Source of the DNA: Thiocapsa sp. UBA6158 | GTDB lineage: Bacteria > Pseudomonadota > Gammaproteobacteria > Chromatiales > Chromatiaceae | Direction: 5' to 3' | Length of the DNA: 44,505 nucleotides | Assembly (NCBI RefSeq): GCF_002423035.1 | Contig: NZ_DIUM01000043.1 | Span: 1-44,505, forward strand | Shown: piece by piece, positions 7,622-16,079 of the stretch | Numbering within the stretch: position 1 is the first letter of the stretch | How the letters are laid out: every line of letters begins with the position of its first letter | The notes under the pieces: model-generated | Databases searched by the model: none | Seen by the model: the letters and a program-made list of their open reading frames with translations, nothing else | Told to the model about the DNA's origin: nothing | Made by a program: the position numbers and the translations under genes

Positions 7622-9142
7622 ATGAAACTCTTCAAGATCCGCGGCGGCGTGCATCCGCACGACAACAAGCACCTTGCGGCCGAGCAGGCGATCGAGGATC
7701 TGCCGATGCCTGCGCTGCTGCATATACCGCTGCAACAGCATATCGGCGCGCCGGCCAAGCCGGCCGTGCGTCGTGGCCAACGGGTGGCCAAAGGCGATCT
7801 GCTCGCACTCAGTCAGGGTGCCATCTCCGCCCCCGTCCATGCTCCGACCTCGGGTCGCGTGATGGGGGTCGGCAGCTACCCGGCGCATCATGCCTCGGGA
7901 CTCTCGGTGCGGACCGTGACGCTGATGCCCGACGGCGAGGATCGCTGGTCGGACGAGATCCAGGGCGTCCCTGACCCCTTCGCCCTCTCGCCCGAGGAGA
8001 TCTCGGCACGGGTCGCGGCGGCCGGTATCGTCGGCATGGGCGGGGCGACCTTCCCGTCGGCGGTCAAACTCAACCTGCGCACCCGCTATCGGCTGCACAC
8101 CCTGGTTATCAACGGTGCCGAGTGCGAGCCCTACCTGACCTGCGACGATCGTCTGATGCGCGAGCAAGCCGACGCGGTCGTCGACGGGATCCGCATCATG
8201 GCGCACGCCCTGGGCGTGGAGCGCATCGTCATCGGCATCGAGAACAACAAGCCCGAGGCCCAAGCGGCGATGGCCGTCGCCGCATCGGTGGACCCGCGGA
8301 TCCGCATTGCTCGTCTGCCCACGCGTTATCCGATGGGGTCCGAGAAACATCTGGTGCAGGCGCTGACCGGTCGCGAGACCCCTGCGCGCGGACTGACCGC
8401 GGACATCGGCGTCGTCGTGCACAACGGCGCCACCGCCTTTGCGGTCCACGAGGCGCTGCGTTTCGGGCGGCCGCTGGTCTCGCGCGTGGTGACCGTCAGT
8501 GGCGCCGCCATCTCCCGGCCGCGCAACCTCCGGGTGCCGCTGGGTGCGCGCGTCCAGGATCTACTCGACTATTGCGGCGGTTTCACCGAAGAGCCGACCG
8601 AGTTGATCAGCGGCGGTCCCATGATGGGTCAGCCCCTCCCGAGCACCCGGGTGCCGATGGTCAAGGGCAGCAACGGCGTATTGGCGCTCACGGCGGCCGA
8701 GGTCGCGCGGCACGAGCCCATGCCCTGTATTCGCTGCGCGACCTGCGTGCAGGCCTGTCCCTGCGGACTGGTCCCGCTCGACATGGCCGCGCATACCCGC
8801 GCCGGGGACCTGGAAGGCGCCGTGAGCCTCGGCCTGATGGACTGTATCGGCTGCGGCTCCTGCGCGTATGTCTGCCCGGCCCACATCCCGTTGGTGCAGT
8901 TCTTCAACTATGCCAAGGGCGAGATGGCTGCGCGCGGGCGTACCAAGCAGAAGCTCACCGAGACCAAACGACTCGCCGAGCAGCGCGCGGCTCGGATGGA
9001 GGCGATCAAGCAGGCCAAGCGCGAGGCCATGGCCAAACGCAAGCGCGAGGCCGCGGCACAGAAGGCAACCCCAGCGTCCACCAAAGTGTCCGGGGTCGAG
9101 CTGCCCGCGGCCGAGCAACCAGCGGCCGCCGCGGAGGCCTGA
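7622..9142 (+). CDS. rnfC: RnfC, NADH/flavin- and iron-sulfur-containing subunit
   Basis: RnfC is the peripheral subunit with FMN/NADH sites and two [4Fe-4S] clusters, homologous in part to complex I NuoF. The 506-residue protein has a glycine-rich nucleotide-site stretch (GIVGMGGATFPS, about 135-147), NGAECEPYL and two cluster motifs, CIRCATCVQACPCG (about 369) and CIGCGSCAYVCP (about 408). The tail from about 430 is a highly charged helical segment (KQAKREAMAKRKREAAAQK) ending in an alanine-rich stretch, a common variable feature of RnfC. rnfD starts one base after its stop. Confidence 0.97.
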   Translation: MKLFKIRGGVHPHDNKHLAAEQAIEDLPMPALLHIPLQQHIGAPAKPAVRRGQRVAKGDLLALSQGAISAPVHAPTSGRVMGVGSYPAHHASGLSVRTVTLMPDGEDRWSDEIQGVPDPFALSPEEISARVAAAGIVGMGGATFPSAVKLNLRTRYRLHTLVINGAECEPYLTCDDRLMREQADAVVDGIRIMAHALGVERIVIGIENNKPEAQAAMAVAASVDPRIRIARLPTRYPMGSEKHLVQALTGRETPARGLTADIGVVVHNGATAFAVHEALRFGRPLVSRVVTVSGAAISRPRNLRVPLGARVQDLLDYCGGFTEEPTELISGGPMMGQPLPSTRVPMVKGSNGVLALTAAEVARHEPMPCIRCATCVQACPCGLVPLDMAAHTRAGDLEGAVSLGLMDCIGCGSCAYVCPAHIPLVQFFNYAKGEMAARGRTKQKLTETKRLAEQRAARMEAIKQAKREAMAKRKREAAAQKATPASTKVSGVELPAAEQPAAAAEA

Positions 9143-9143
9143 G

Positions 9144-10235
9144 ATGCAAATCGAGACCCCGGCAGCACTCGCCGGCCCCTACGCTCACGCCCGCACCAGC
9201 ATCCAGCGCACCATGGGTCTGGTGATGCTGGCGCTCTTGCCGGCGACGCTCTTCGGCTTCTGGCAGTTCGGCTGGCCGGCGATCTTTCTCTTCTTCGCCA
9301 CCCTGAGTACCGCGGTACTTGCCGAGGCGGCCTGCCTGCGGATCGCGGGCAAGCCGCAACGTCCATACCTGCTCGACGGCTCGGCCCTGCTGGCCGGCTG
9401 GATCCTTGCGGTCAGTTTGCCGCCCTGGGCACCTTGGTGGATCGGTGCGGTCGGCGCCCTGCTGGCCATCGTGGTCGCCAAGCAGGTCTTCGGCGGGCTC
9501 GGTCAGAACCTCTTCAATCCGGCCATGGTGGCTCGGGTAGCACTCTTGATCTCCTTTCCTTTGGAGATGACCAACTATGTCCAGCCCATGCCGCTGTTTT
9601 CCGCCGATGCGCCGGGATTCCTGCAGAGCGTGGGGATCAGTCTCGGTCAACCGGGCTTCGATGCCGTCAGCGGCGCGACCCTGTTGAGTCACGTGCGCAC
9701 CGAGCTCAGCCAGGGCCTCACCCTGTCCGAGATTCTCCCCGACATGGGTTACCTCTTCTCCGGCGCCGTCGGAACCATCGCCGGCAGCATGGGCGAGACC
9801 TCGGCCCTGCTGATCCTGCTCGGCGGGCTCTTTCTGCTGGCCAAGCGGGTCATCACCTGGCACACGCCGGTGGCCATGATCGGCAGTCTCGCGATCCTGG
9901 CGACCCTGATGAATCTCTATGACCCGGAGCACTATGCCGGCGCCCTCTATCACATCGTCTCGGGCGCGACGCTGCTGGTGGCCTTCTTCATCGCGACCGA
10001 CCCGGTGACCTCGCCCGTCTCCAAGATGGGTCAGATCATCTTCGGGGCCGGCTGCGGCGTCCTGGTCTATGTCATTCGGACCTGGGCCGGCTACCCGGAA
10101 GGTGTGGCCTTCGCCATCCTGCTCATGAACGCCTGCACCCCCATGATCGACCACTATATCCGGCCGCGGGTCTACGGACGCGATCGTCGGGGCACGCCGA
10201 TCGAATACGCCGACAACGCCGAGATGCGCAAATGA
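9144..10235 (+). CDS. rnfD: RnfD, membrane flavoprotein subunit
   Basis: RnfD is a multi-helix membrane subunit carrying covalently bound FMN and is homologous to NqrB. The 363-residue protein has about nine to ten hydrophobic segments. The flavinylation motif SGATL stands at about 176-180, making Thr179 the likely attachment site. The ATG at 9144 follows the rnfC TGA by one base, and the gene ends in an ATGA overlap with rnfG, so translation of the three is probably coupled. No apbE-type flavin transferase gene lies in the window, so it would have to be elsewhere. Confidence 0.97.
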   Translation: MQIETPAALAGPYAHARTSIQRTMGLVMLALLPATLFGFWQFGWPAIFLFFATLSTAVLAEAACLRIAGKPQRPYLLDGSALLAGWILAVSLPPWAPWWIGAVGALLAIVVAKQVFGGLGQNLFNPAMVARVALLISFPLEMTNYVQPMPLFSADAPGFLQSVGISLGQPGFDAVSGATLLSHVRTELSQGLTLSEILPDMGYLFSGAVGTIAGSMGETSALLILLGGLFLLAKRVITWHTPVAMIGSLAILATLMNLYDPEHYAGALYHIVSGATLLVAFFIATDPVTSPVSKMGQIIFGAGCGVLVYVIRTWAGYPEGVAFAILLMNACTPMIDHYIRPRVYGRDRRGTPIEYADNAEMRK

Positions 10236-10912
10236 CAGCCGTCGCCGAACCCAGCTATCGCAAACGCATCGGCTACCAGGCCGGTCTGCTCGGCGGCTTC
10301 ACCCTGATTGCCGCGGCCCTCCTGGTGATGGGCGATATCGCCACGCGCGACACCATCGCGTTGCGCAAGGCCGAGGATCTCAAGGCGTCGCTGGCGGAGG
10401 TCATCCCGCCGGCGATCCACGACAACGATCTGCTGGCCGATCCGCTGACGCTCGAGGGGCCGGACGGGTTGCCCCTGACCGTCTACCGCGCACGACAAGG
10501 ACTTCAGGTCACCGGGGTCGCCTATCGGGTGAGCGGAGTCGGCTATGCGGGCCCGATCGAGCTGCTGCTTGGGTTGGATGCCGCCGGAACTGTCCTGGGG
10601 ACGCGCGTCCTCTCGCATGCGGAGACACCCGGGCTCGGCGACAAGATGGAGGTCGCCAAAGGGGACTGGATCCTGGGCTTCAACGGCTTGAGCCTCGGCA
10701 ATCCGCCGGCCGAGCGTTGGGCGGTGAAGAAGGACGGCGGGGATTTCGACCAGTTTACCGGGGCCACCATCACCCCGCGCGGAATCCTCGCCGCCCTGCG
10801 GGGCGGGCTGGAGTTCTTCGCGACGCACCGCGACGCCCTGACCGCCTCCGCGGTCCTCCAGGTCGACAGCCCCGACGCGGCGCGCCCCGCACCGACCCAG
10901 CCGGGATCCTAG
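10232..10912 (+). CDS. rnfG: RnfG, covalent FMN subunit
   Basis: RnfG is a single-pass membrane protein with a periplasmic domain holding covalent FMN, homologous to NqrC. The 226-residue product has one N-terminal helix (about 16-34). The motif DQFTGATITP is near residue 173, where Thr179 is the expected FMN-bound residue. GLGDKME, the usual conserved turn before it, is also present. It overlaps rnfD by four bases. A 54-bp gap separates it from rnfE. Confidence 0.96.
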   Translation: MTAVAEPSYRKRIGYQAGLLGGFTLIAAALLVMGDIATRDTIALRKAEDLKASLAEVIPPAIHDNDLLADPLTLEGPDGLPLTVYRARQGLQVTGVAYRVSGVGYAGPIELLLGLDAAGTVLGTRVLSHAETPGLGDKMEVAKGDWILGFNGLSLGNPPAERWAVKKDGGDFDQFTGATITPRGILAALRGGLEFFATHRDALTASAVLQVDSPDAARPAPTQPGS

Positions 10913-10966
10913 CCCTGCAGCACCTTAGCGCGAGACATTCCGCGAGATCATGGTACCGAGGCTCAG

Positions 10967-11668
10967 ATGAACACAGCGACAGACACCAAGGATCGAACCC
11001 AGTGGGGCAAGATCGCCCGAGACGGCTTCTGGGACAACAACGTCATCCTGGCCCAATCGCTCGCCCTCTGCCCGCTCCTTGCGGTGACCGGGACGGCGAC
11101 CAACGGGCTCGGCATGGGATTGGCGACCACCGCGGTGCTGGTGGCGTCCGGGCTCATGATCTCCTTGTTGCGTGGACTCATCACGCCCGACGTGCGTATC
11201 CCGGTCTTCGTCCTCATCATCGCGGTTCTGGTGACCCTGGTGGACCTTGGGCTCAACGCCTGGCTTCATGATCTGCACAAGGTCCTCGGGCTCTTCATCC
11301 CCTTGATCGTCACCAACTGCGCGATCCTGGGGCGCGCCGAGTCCTTCGCCTCGCGCAATCGGGTCATGCCCGCGGCCTTCGACGGGCTCATGATGGGTGT
11401 GGGCTTCACCTTTGCCTTGGTCCTGCTCGGTGCGATCCGCGAGATCATCGGCAGCGGCACCCTCTTCGCCAACGCAGCCTCTCTGCTCGGCGAGGGCATG
11501 GCGTTCCTGGAGCTTACCTTGATCCCGGACTATCGTGGTTTCCTGCTCGCGATCCTGCCGCCGGGCGGGTTCCTTGCGCTGGGCTTCCTGCTCGCGGGGA
11601 AGCGCCTGCTCGATACGAGGATCGCAGCGGCCAAGCGGATCCGGGCCACGGCCGGCGCGGCCGCCTGA
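10967..11668 (+). CDS. rnfE: RnfE, membrane subunit
   Basis: RnfE is the partner of RnfA in the membrane core. The 233-residue protein contains SLALCPLLAVTGTATNGLGMG and LIVTNCAILGRAE, the inverted-topology counterparts of the RnfA cysteine motifs, and six predicted helices. The ATG at 10967 has GAGG seven bases upstream. The C-terminal tail is basic (AAKRIRATAG). Confidence 0.96.
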   Translation: MNTATDTKDRTQWGKIARDGFWDNNVILAQSLALCPLLAVTGTATNGLGMGLATTAVLVASGLMISLLRGLITPDVRIPVFVLIIAVLVTLVDLGLNAWLHDLHKVLGLFIPLIVTNCAILGRAESFASRNRVMPAAFDGLMMGVGFTFALVLLGAIREIIGSGTLFANAASLLGEGMAFLELTLIPDYRGFLLAILPPGGFLALGFLLAGKRLLDTRIAAAKRIRATAGAAA

Positions 11669-11738
11669 AGCTGATCCGATCGCGTTCCGGCTCGCAGAGA
11701 ACGCGTACCTTGTTTTTGAACGATCGAGGATTCGAGCA

Positions 11739-12020
11739 ATGCACGTCGGTGTCGCCTACGCGGACAAATTCAAGCAGACCTGGCTGAAGCTCGATGTTCC
11801 GGACGGGAGCACCGCACGCGACGCGATCGAGCGGTCGGGTCTGCTGGACCAATTTCCGGAGATCGATCTGGCGGAGAACAAGGTCGGCATCTTCGGGCGC
11901 CTGATCAAGCTCGAAACCCGACTGAGCGACGGCGATCGGGTGGAGATCTATCGGCCCATCACCGCCGACCCGGAGACCGTCGAGCGACGCGACCAGCCCG
12001 GCGAGGACGACGCCGACTGA
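11739..12020 (+). CDS. rnfH: RnfH, ubiquitin-fold accessory protein
   Basis: RnfH is a small beta-grasp protein often encoded at the end of rnf operons. Its exact role is uncertain. The 93-residue product shows VAYADKFKQTWLKLDVPDG at the N-terminus, AIERSGLLDQFPEIDL in the middle, and GDRVEIYRPITADP, the family's conserved end. An acidic tail follows. The ATG at 11739 is used because the open frame upstream overlaps rnfE and is not conserved. It is the last gene of the nif-linked rnf operon. Confidence 0.93.
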   Translation: MHVGVAYADKFKQTWLKLDVPDGSTARDAIERSGLLDQFPEIDLAENKVGIFGRLIKLETRLSDGDRVEIYRPITADPETVERRDQPGEDDAD

Positions 12021-12025
12021 GCACC

Positions 12026-12050
12026 GGACGGGCGGCGCGAGGCGGCCCGT
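12026..12050 (+). terminator. hairpin after rnfH
   Basis: ACGGGC at 12028-12033 pairs with GCCCGT at 12045-12050 six bases after the rnfH stop. There is no proper T-run, so intrinsic termination is likely weak. Confidence 0.4.
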
Positions 12051-12158
12051 TGTCCTCGGTTGATTCGGTATCCGCCATCTCGTAGCATCGCACACAGGCT
12101 CTTCCGCCTTTGGCTACCACTCTAGGCCGGCGGAATCGATTCAACACAGAGGTTCGCC

Positions 12159-12782
12159 GTGTTCTCCAGGCTGACACATTGGATCGAGCAACGACCGGCG
12201 CTGCATCGCGCCGCCTTGCGTCTATGGCGACTCTTCCCGCCGAAAATGGCGGGCCTGCTCAAGCGCTTCATGGCCCGCGACTGGATCGTCGGCGCGGTCG
12301 GTGTTTTGGTCGATGCGAGTCGATCGCCGCCCGAGGTCCTTCTGATAGAGCACAGTTATCGTCGGCGTGGCGCCTGGGGTCTGCCGGGCGGGTCACTTGA
12401 ATCCATGACGCAACGTCCGCGAGATGCCGGGGACGCAGGGCTGCCGGACGACGTGCTCGAGCGCACCATGGAGCGCGAAATCTTCGAGGAGCTCGGCATC
12501 GACGTGACCGGGATCCGCTTGCTGCGGGTCGATGCGATGCCGTTCGTGGAGGAGGAGCCGGGTTCGAATCGGCTCGATTTCTATTTCGCCTGCGAGCCCG
12601 CGATGGGCTTCGAGGCGCTGCGCCGGCAGATCGATTCGGGTGCCTTTGTTGCCCGATCCCCCGAGGTGACGAGTGCCCGTCTGGTGCCCCTGACCGAGCT
12701 TGAGCGCTACGACCTCTACTCCCCGCACGCCCGCCTCCTGCAGATCGATCTGCCGCGCTTGCGTCCCGATCTTGCCGTGTAA
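12159..12782 (+). CDS. Nudix hydrolase with an expanded Nudix box
   Basis: Nudix enzymes cleave nucleoside diphosphates linked to another group. The substrate here is unknown. The 207-residue protein starts at GTG with AGAGG just upstream. A basic N-terminal segment precedes the fold (WIVGAVGVLVD). The Nudix box starts GLPGGSLES and ends REIFEELGI, retaining the metal-binding REx2EE core. Between the first glutamate and the RE pair the canonical spacing is seven residues, but here an extra run of roughly twenty residues (including DAGDAGLPDDV) is inserted. It stands between rnfH and a convergent glycosyltransferase gene and might act on nucleotide-sugars. Confidence 0.85.
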   Translation: MFSRLTHWIEQRPALHRAALRLWRLFPPKMAGLLKRFMARDWIVGAVGVLVDASRSPPEVLLIEHSYRRRGAWGLPGGSLESMTQRPRDAGDAGLPDDVLERTMEREIFEELGIDVTGIRLLRVDAMPFVEEEPGSNRLDFYFACEPAMGFEALRRQIDSGAFVARSPEVTSARLVPLTELERYDLYSPHARLLQIDLPRLRPDLAV

Positions 12783-12806
12783 GAAGCCGGCTGCTTGGTG
12801 CGACGA

Positions 12807-12831
12807 GGCGGCCTGGTGCGGCGAGGCCGCC
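12807..12831. terminator. hairpin between convergent genes
   Basis: GGCGGCC (12807-12813) and GGCCGCC (12825-12831) form a perfect 7-bp stem between the Nudix gene and the convergent glycosyltransferase gene. No T-run follows. It could be a weak bidirectional terminator. A near-duplicate GGTGCGRCGAGG unit repeats across it. Confidence 0.35.
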
Positions 12832-12832
12832 G

Positions 12833-13906
12833 TCAGCGGGCAAGCTCCCGATACAGGGCTAGATACTGATCCAGGATGGCCTCGCGACTGAAATCGCACT
12901 GCACCCGGGCATGGCCGCGCTCGGCGAGGCCGGCCATGAGCATCGGGTCGTTCAGGACCTCTCGAATCCCCCCGGCGAGCGCGACCGCATCCGCGCAAGA
13001 AACGGCCCACCCGTCTTCGCCATGCCGCACGATCTCCCGCGCCCCGCGAAAGTTGGCCGTCACCAAGGGCTTGCGCCAGGCCCATGCCTCCAGGATGACA
13101 TTGCCCATCGGCTCCTCGTCCAAAGACGGGAAGACGACGAGATCCGCCATCTGCAGATAGGCCGATGGATCCTTCTGCCAACCGGTCCAGAGGATGCGTT
13201 TATCCTGTCCGACCTCGATCGCCTGACGATGCAGCGCCGGCCCCAAGGGTCCGTCGCCGACGATGATCAGACGCAGCGGTCGCCCCTCGATCGTCTCCGG
13301 GAGCCGAGCCATGGCGTCGACGAGGTGCCGATGTCCCTTGAAGCCGACCAGGCGTCCCAAGGTGACCATCACCAGTGCTTCGTCCGGGACGCCATGCCCC
13401 GCACGCAGCTCGGCCACCTGCTCGGGCGCCACCGGATGCACCGGCTCGGCAAAGTTGTAGATGTGATGGACCCGATCCGCCGGCAGGCCGTTTTGGATCA
13501 TCCAATCGCAGAGCTGCTTGGTGTTGCCGATCCAGCCGTGGGCGTTGCGAAAGGGTCCGAGTGCGTAATAGCCGCCGAGCCGGGCGAGATGGACCGGCCC
13601 TTTCGACGGGCTCAGGTGTGTCAGCCGGGTGGCCCGTCCCATGTAGGTCTGGACGATGTCCGGGCGCACCCGGGCAATGGTGCGCGAGACGGCATCGCGC
13701 GAGAGCGGATCCCAGGTGGTGAGGAAGGGCAGGCGATGGACCTGGAGCGATCCGTAGTCGAGATCGTCGAGACCGCTGCCGCGGCGGATCGCGAGGTCGA
13801 CGGGTGCTCCGCGCTCGGCGAGCGCAAGGCTGAAGCGGATCGCCCAACGCTCGGCACCGCCGAGGGCCTTGCTGGCGACCATTTGGAGACTGGATGGATC
13901 TGACAT
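12833..13906 (-). CDS. GT4-family glycosyltransferase
   Basis: A retaining GT-B sugar transferase that would add a sugar from a nucleotide donor to a lipopolysaccharide or polysaccharide acceptor at the cytoplasmic face. The 357-residue protein has the N-terminal ALGGAERWA motif. In the C-terminal half it has TLGRLVGFKGH, LIIVGDGPL and PSLDEEPMGNVILEAWAW, the last being the family's EX7E donor-binding region. ATG 13906 is preferred over TTG 13927. It is the last gene of a four-gene minus-strand operon, 32 bp after the preceding gene. The exact sugar cannot be read from sequence. Confidence 0.88.
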   Translation of the reverse strand: MSDPSSLQMVASKALGGAERWAIRFSLALAERGAPVDLAIRRGSGLDDLDYGSLQVHRLPFLTTWDPLSRDAVSRTIARVRPDIVQTYMGRATRLTHLSPSKGPVHLARLGGYYALGPFRNAHGWIGNTKQLCDWMIQNGLPADRVHHIYNFAEPVHPVAPEQVAELRAGHGVPDEALVMVTLGRLVGFKGHRHLVDAMARLPETIEGRPLRLIIVGDGPLGPALHRQAIEVGQDKRILWTGWQKDPSAYLQMADLVVFPSLDEEPMGNVILEAWAWRKPLVTANFRGAREIVRHGEDGWAVSCADAVALAGGIREVLNDPMLMAGLAERGHARVQCDFSREAILDQYLALYRELAR

Positions 13907-13938
13907 AAGCGACTGTAGCAAGGTCAAGAGGAAATTCG

Positions 13939-15045
13939 TTACCCCGGCCCGGAGCGCAGCGCAGCTTCGCGCGACAGCTCCCGATAGACCGCGAGGTTGC
14001 CGTTCACCATGGCGTCGATGGAGAACTCGCGTGCCATCAGGGCCTGTCCGCCTGCGCCGAGTCTTCGGCGACGATCGGGGTCGGAGAGCAGGGCCTCGAG
14101 CGCGGTCCTCAATGCCGCAATGTCGCCGGGAGGCACCAGAAGCCCGTTCTCGCCGTCGCGCACGGCCTCCGGGATGCCGCCGACGCGGCTCGCGACGATC
14201 GGCACGCCGGCGCTTGCGGCCTGGAGCAAGGAGACGCCGAGCCCCTCCATGCGCGCCGGGTGGACGAGGAGATCCAGGCAGGGCATAAGCTCGGCGAGGT
14301 CGTCGCGGAAACCGAGGAGCCGGACACGTCCGGTCAGACCCTTCCGGTTGATCTGTGCTTCGAGCGCATCCGCAAGCGGCCCCTTTCCGAAGAAGAGCAC
14401 CCGCAGGCTCGGATAGCGATCCATCAACGGGGGCAGCGCCTCGATCAGATCGGCGTGCCCCTTGCGCTGAATCAGTTGGGCGACGACGCCGATCAGGAGG
14501 GCATCCTCGGGCACCCCGAGCCGGGCGGCGATCGACGCCCGTGCGCAGGGGCGGGCGTAGGTGGCGTAATCGACCGCGCTGCGCACGACCCGCAGCTTCT
14601 CAGCCGGCAGCCCCTCGGCAAGCAGCACGTCGCGAATCCCCTCCGAGATGGCCACCACGCGATCGAAGAGCCGGTACTTGAGCGCGACCAGCCAGCGCGG
14701 CTCGGGGTTGTCGACCCGGCGGGTGTGGATGACCGGCACGTCGCTCAGGCGGGCCGCGATGCCGCCCATGACGTCGGCACCGATGCGGCTGTGCAGATGT
14801 ACCAGATCCGGTCGGCTCGCACGGATCAGGCGTCTCAGACGCATGACCATCGCCAGGTCCAAATCGCCGCGCATCCGAAGGCCATAGACCCGCGCAACGG
14901 GCGCAGCGGCCTCCGCCAAGGCGCATTCGGCGGGGCAGGCGAGCAGATTCTCGTGACCGCGCGCGGCAAGCCCGCGCAGCAGGTGCAGCACCTGATAGGA
15001 CCCGCCGTAGAGGTGACGTCCGCCCTCGACATGGAGGATCCTCAC
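13939..15045 (-). CDS. GT4-family glycosyltransferase
   Basis: A 368-residue GT-B enzyme of the LPS/polysaccharide type. It begins VRILHVEGGRHLYGGSYQVL. The C-terminal donor domain includes GVVAQLIQRKGHADLIEALP, LFFGKGPL and HPARMEGLGVSLLQAASAGVP (the EX7E region), then the usual GIPEAVRDGENGLLVPPGD. The GTG start overlaps the TGA of the upstream GT9 gene (GTGA, 15042-15045), so it is translationally coupled. The N-terminal glycine-rich motif resembles enzymes working on LPS core sugars, but the acceptor is unknown. Confidence 0.9.
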   Translation of the reverse strand: MRILHVEGGRHLYGGSYQVLHLLRGLAARGHENLLACPAECALAEAAAPVARVYGLRMRGDLDLAMVMRLRRLIRASRPDLVHLHSRIGADVMGGIAARLSDVPVIHTRRVDNPEPRWLVALKYRLFDRVVAISEGIRDVLLAEGLPAEKLRVVRSAVDYATYARPCARASIAARLGVPEDALLIGVVAQLIQRKGHADLIEALPPLMDRYPSLRVLFFGKGPLADALEAQINRKGLTGRVRLLGFRDDLAELMPCLDLLVHPARMEGLGVSLLQAASAGVPIVASRVGGIPEAVRDGENGLLVPPGDIAALRTALEALLSDPDRRRRLGAGGQALMAREFSIDAMVNGNLAVYRELSREAALRSGPG

Positions 15046-16079
15046 GGCGCAGCCCCGAGCACGCCGCGGGCCGCGTCCAGGATTTCGTCGATCGTGATCA
15101 GACGCATGCAGGTGAAGGCCCCGTCGCAGGTCGGGCGACGTTTGCAGGGCGAGCAGTCGAGCTTGTGATACAGCACCCGCGCGTTGGCGCGGGTGGTGTC
15201 CAGATAGGGACAGGTCGAGCCGAAGAGGAGCAGGCTCGGGGTGCCGAAGGCGATACCCATGTGACCCAGGCCGGTGTCCACGCCGATCAGGAGCGATGCG
15301 CGCTCGATCAAGGCCGCGGCCTCGATGAGGCTGGTGCGACCCGTGAGGTCGACCAAGGAAGTGTCGGCGGCATCGCTGATCCGCGTCGCGGCCTCGCGAT
15401 CCGCCGGAGCGCCGAGCAAGACCGGCGTCAGGCCGAGATCCGCCTGGATGCGCGCAGCCAGCGGTGCCCAACGCTCCTCGATCCAGTGTTTTTGCGGACG
15501 CGTCGTGAAGGGGCAGAGCACCGCATAGCCGTCGCTCAAATCATGCTCGGCGATGACCCGATCGGCGAAGTCTGCCTCGGTCTCGCCGTAATACACGGCC
15601 ATCGCGAAGTCATCCGCCGGCAGACCCAAGGTCTGTGCCAGATAGAGATACTCCGATCCGATACGCCGGGGATCCCCGCCGCGCTGAACCGTGCGCGTCA
15701 TCAGCCATTGGCTGCCCTCGCGCGAGCCCAGACCGATCCGTTCGCGAGCACCCGAGAGCCGGGTCAAGGCGCCGCTCTTGAGCAATCCCTGCAGGTCGAT
15801 GGCGAGGTCGAAGCGCCGCTCGCGCAGAGTCGTCCGCAGTGCCGAGATACCGGACATCAGCTCGCGCAGTCGCCGCTCGCGCCACAGGCGCCGCCAGTGG
15901 CCGAGCGGACAGACGACGACCTCGTCCAGATCAGGATGTCGGTCCAGCAGGGAGCGATACTCGGGCTGCACCAGCCAGGCAATATGCGCCTGCGGATAGG
16001 CGCGTCGCAGGGCCGCGATCAGGGGCGAGGCGAAGACGATGTCGCCGATCGCCGAGAGCCTGACGACGAGGATCTTCAC
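15042..16079 (-). CDS. GT9-family glycosyltransferase (heptosyltransferase-like)
   Basis: GT9 enzymes such as WaaC, WaaF and WaaQ transfer heptose from ADP-heptose to LPS inner core. The 345-residue product shows the family start VKILVVRLSAIGDIVFASP, the middle DLAIDLQGLLKSG and the donor-site segment GVDTGLGHMGIAFGTPSLLLFGST. A cysteine-rich C-terminal segment (CSPCKRRPTCDGAFTC) follows, as seen in this family. GTG 16079 overlaps the stop of the upstream O-antigen ligase gene in GTGA. Heptose as donor is inferred from the family. Confidence 0.9.
   Translation of the reverse strand: MKILVVRLSAIGDIVFASPLIAALRRAYPQAHIAWLVQPEYRSLLDRHPDLDEVVVCPLGHWRRLWRERRLRELMSGISALRTTLRERRFDLAIDLQGLLKSGALTRLSGARERIGLGSREGSQWLMTRTVQRGGDPRRIGSEYLYLAQTLGLPADDFAMAVYYGETEADFADRVIAEHDLSDGYAVLCPFTTRPQKHWIEERWAPLAARIQADLGLTPVLLGAPADREAATRISDAADTSLVDLTGRTSLIEAAALIERASLLIGVDTGLGHMGIAFGTPSLLLFGSTCPYLDTTRANARVLYHKLDCSPCKRRPTCDGAFTCMRLITIDEILDAARGVLGAAP

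Noticed and set aside
9144..10235. Reading rnfD/rnfG as Na+-translocating NQR subunits (nqrB/nqrC)
   Set aside because: The shared flavin motifs are expected, but gene order A-B-C-D-G-E-H, the ferredoxin-like RnfB and the nif context fit Rnf, and no nqrF is present.
12786..12831. GGTGCGRCGAGG tandem units as a coding repeat
   Set aside because: Only two imperfect units lie between convergent genes. They are better explained as part of a terminator hairpin.
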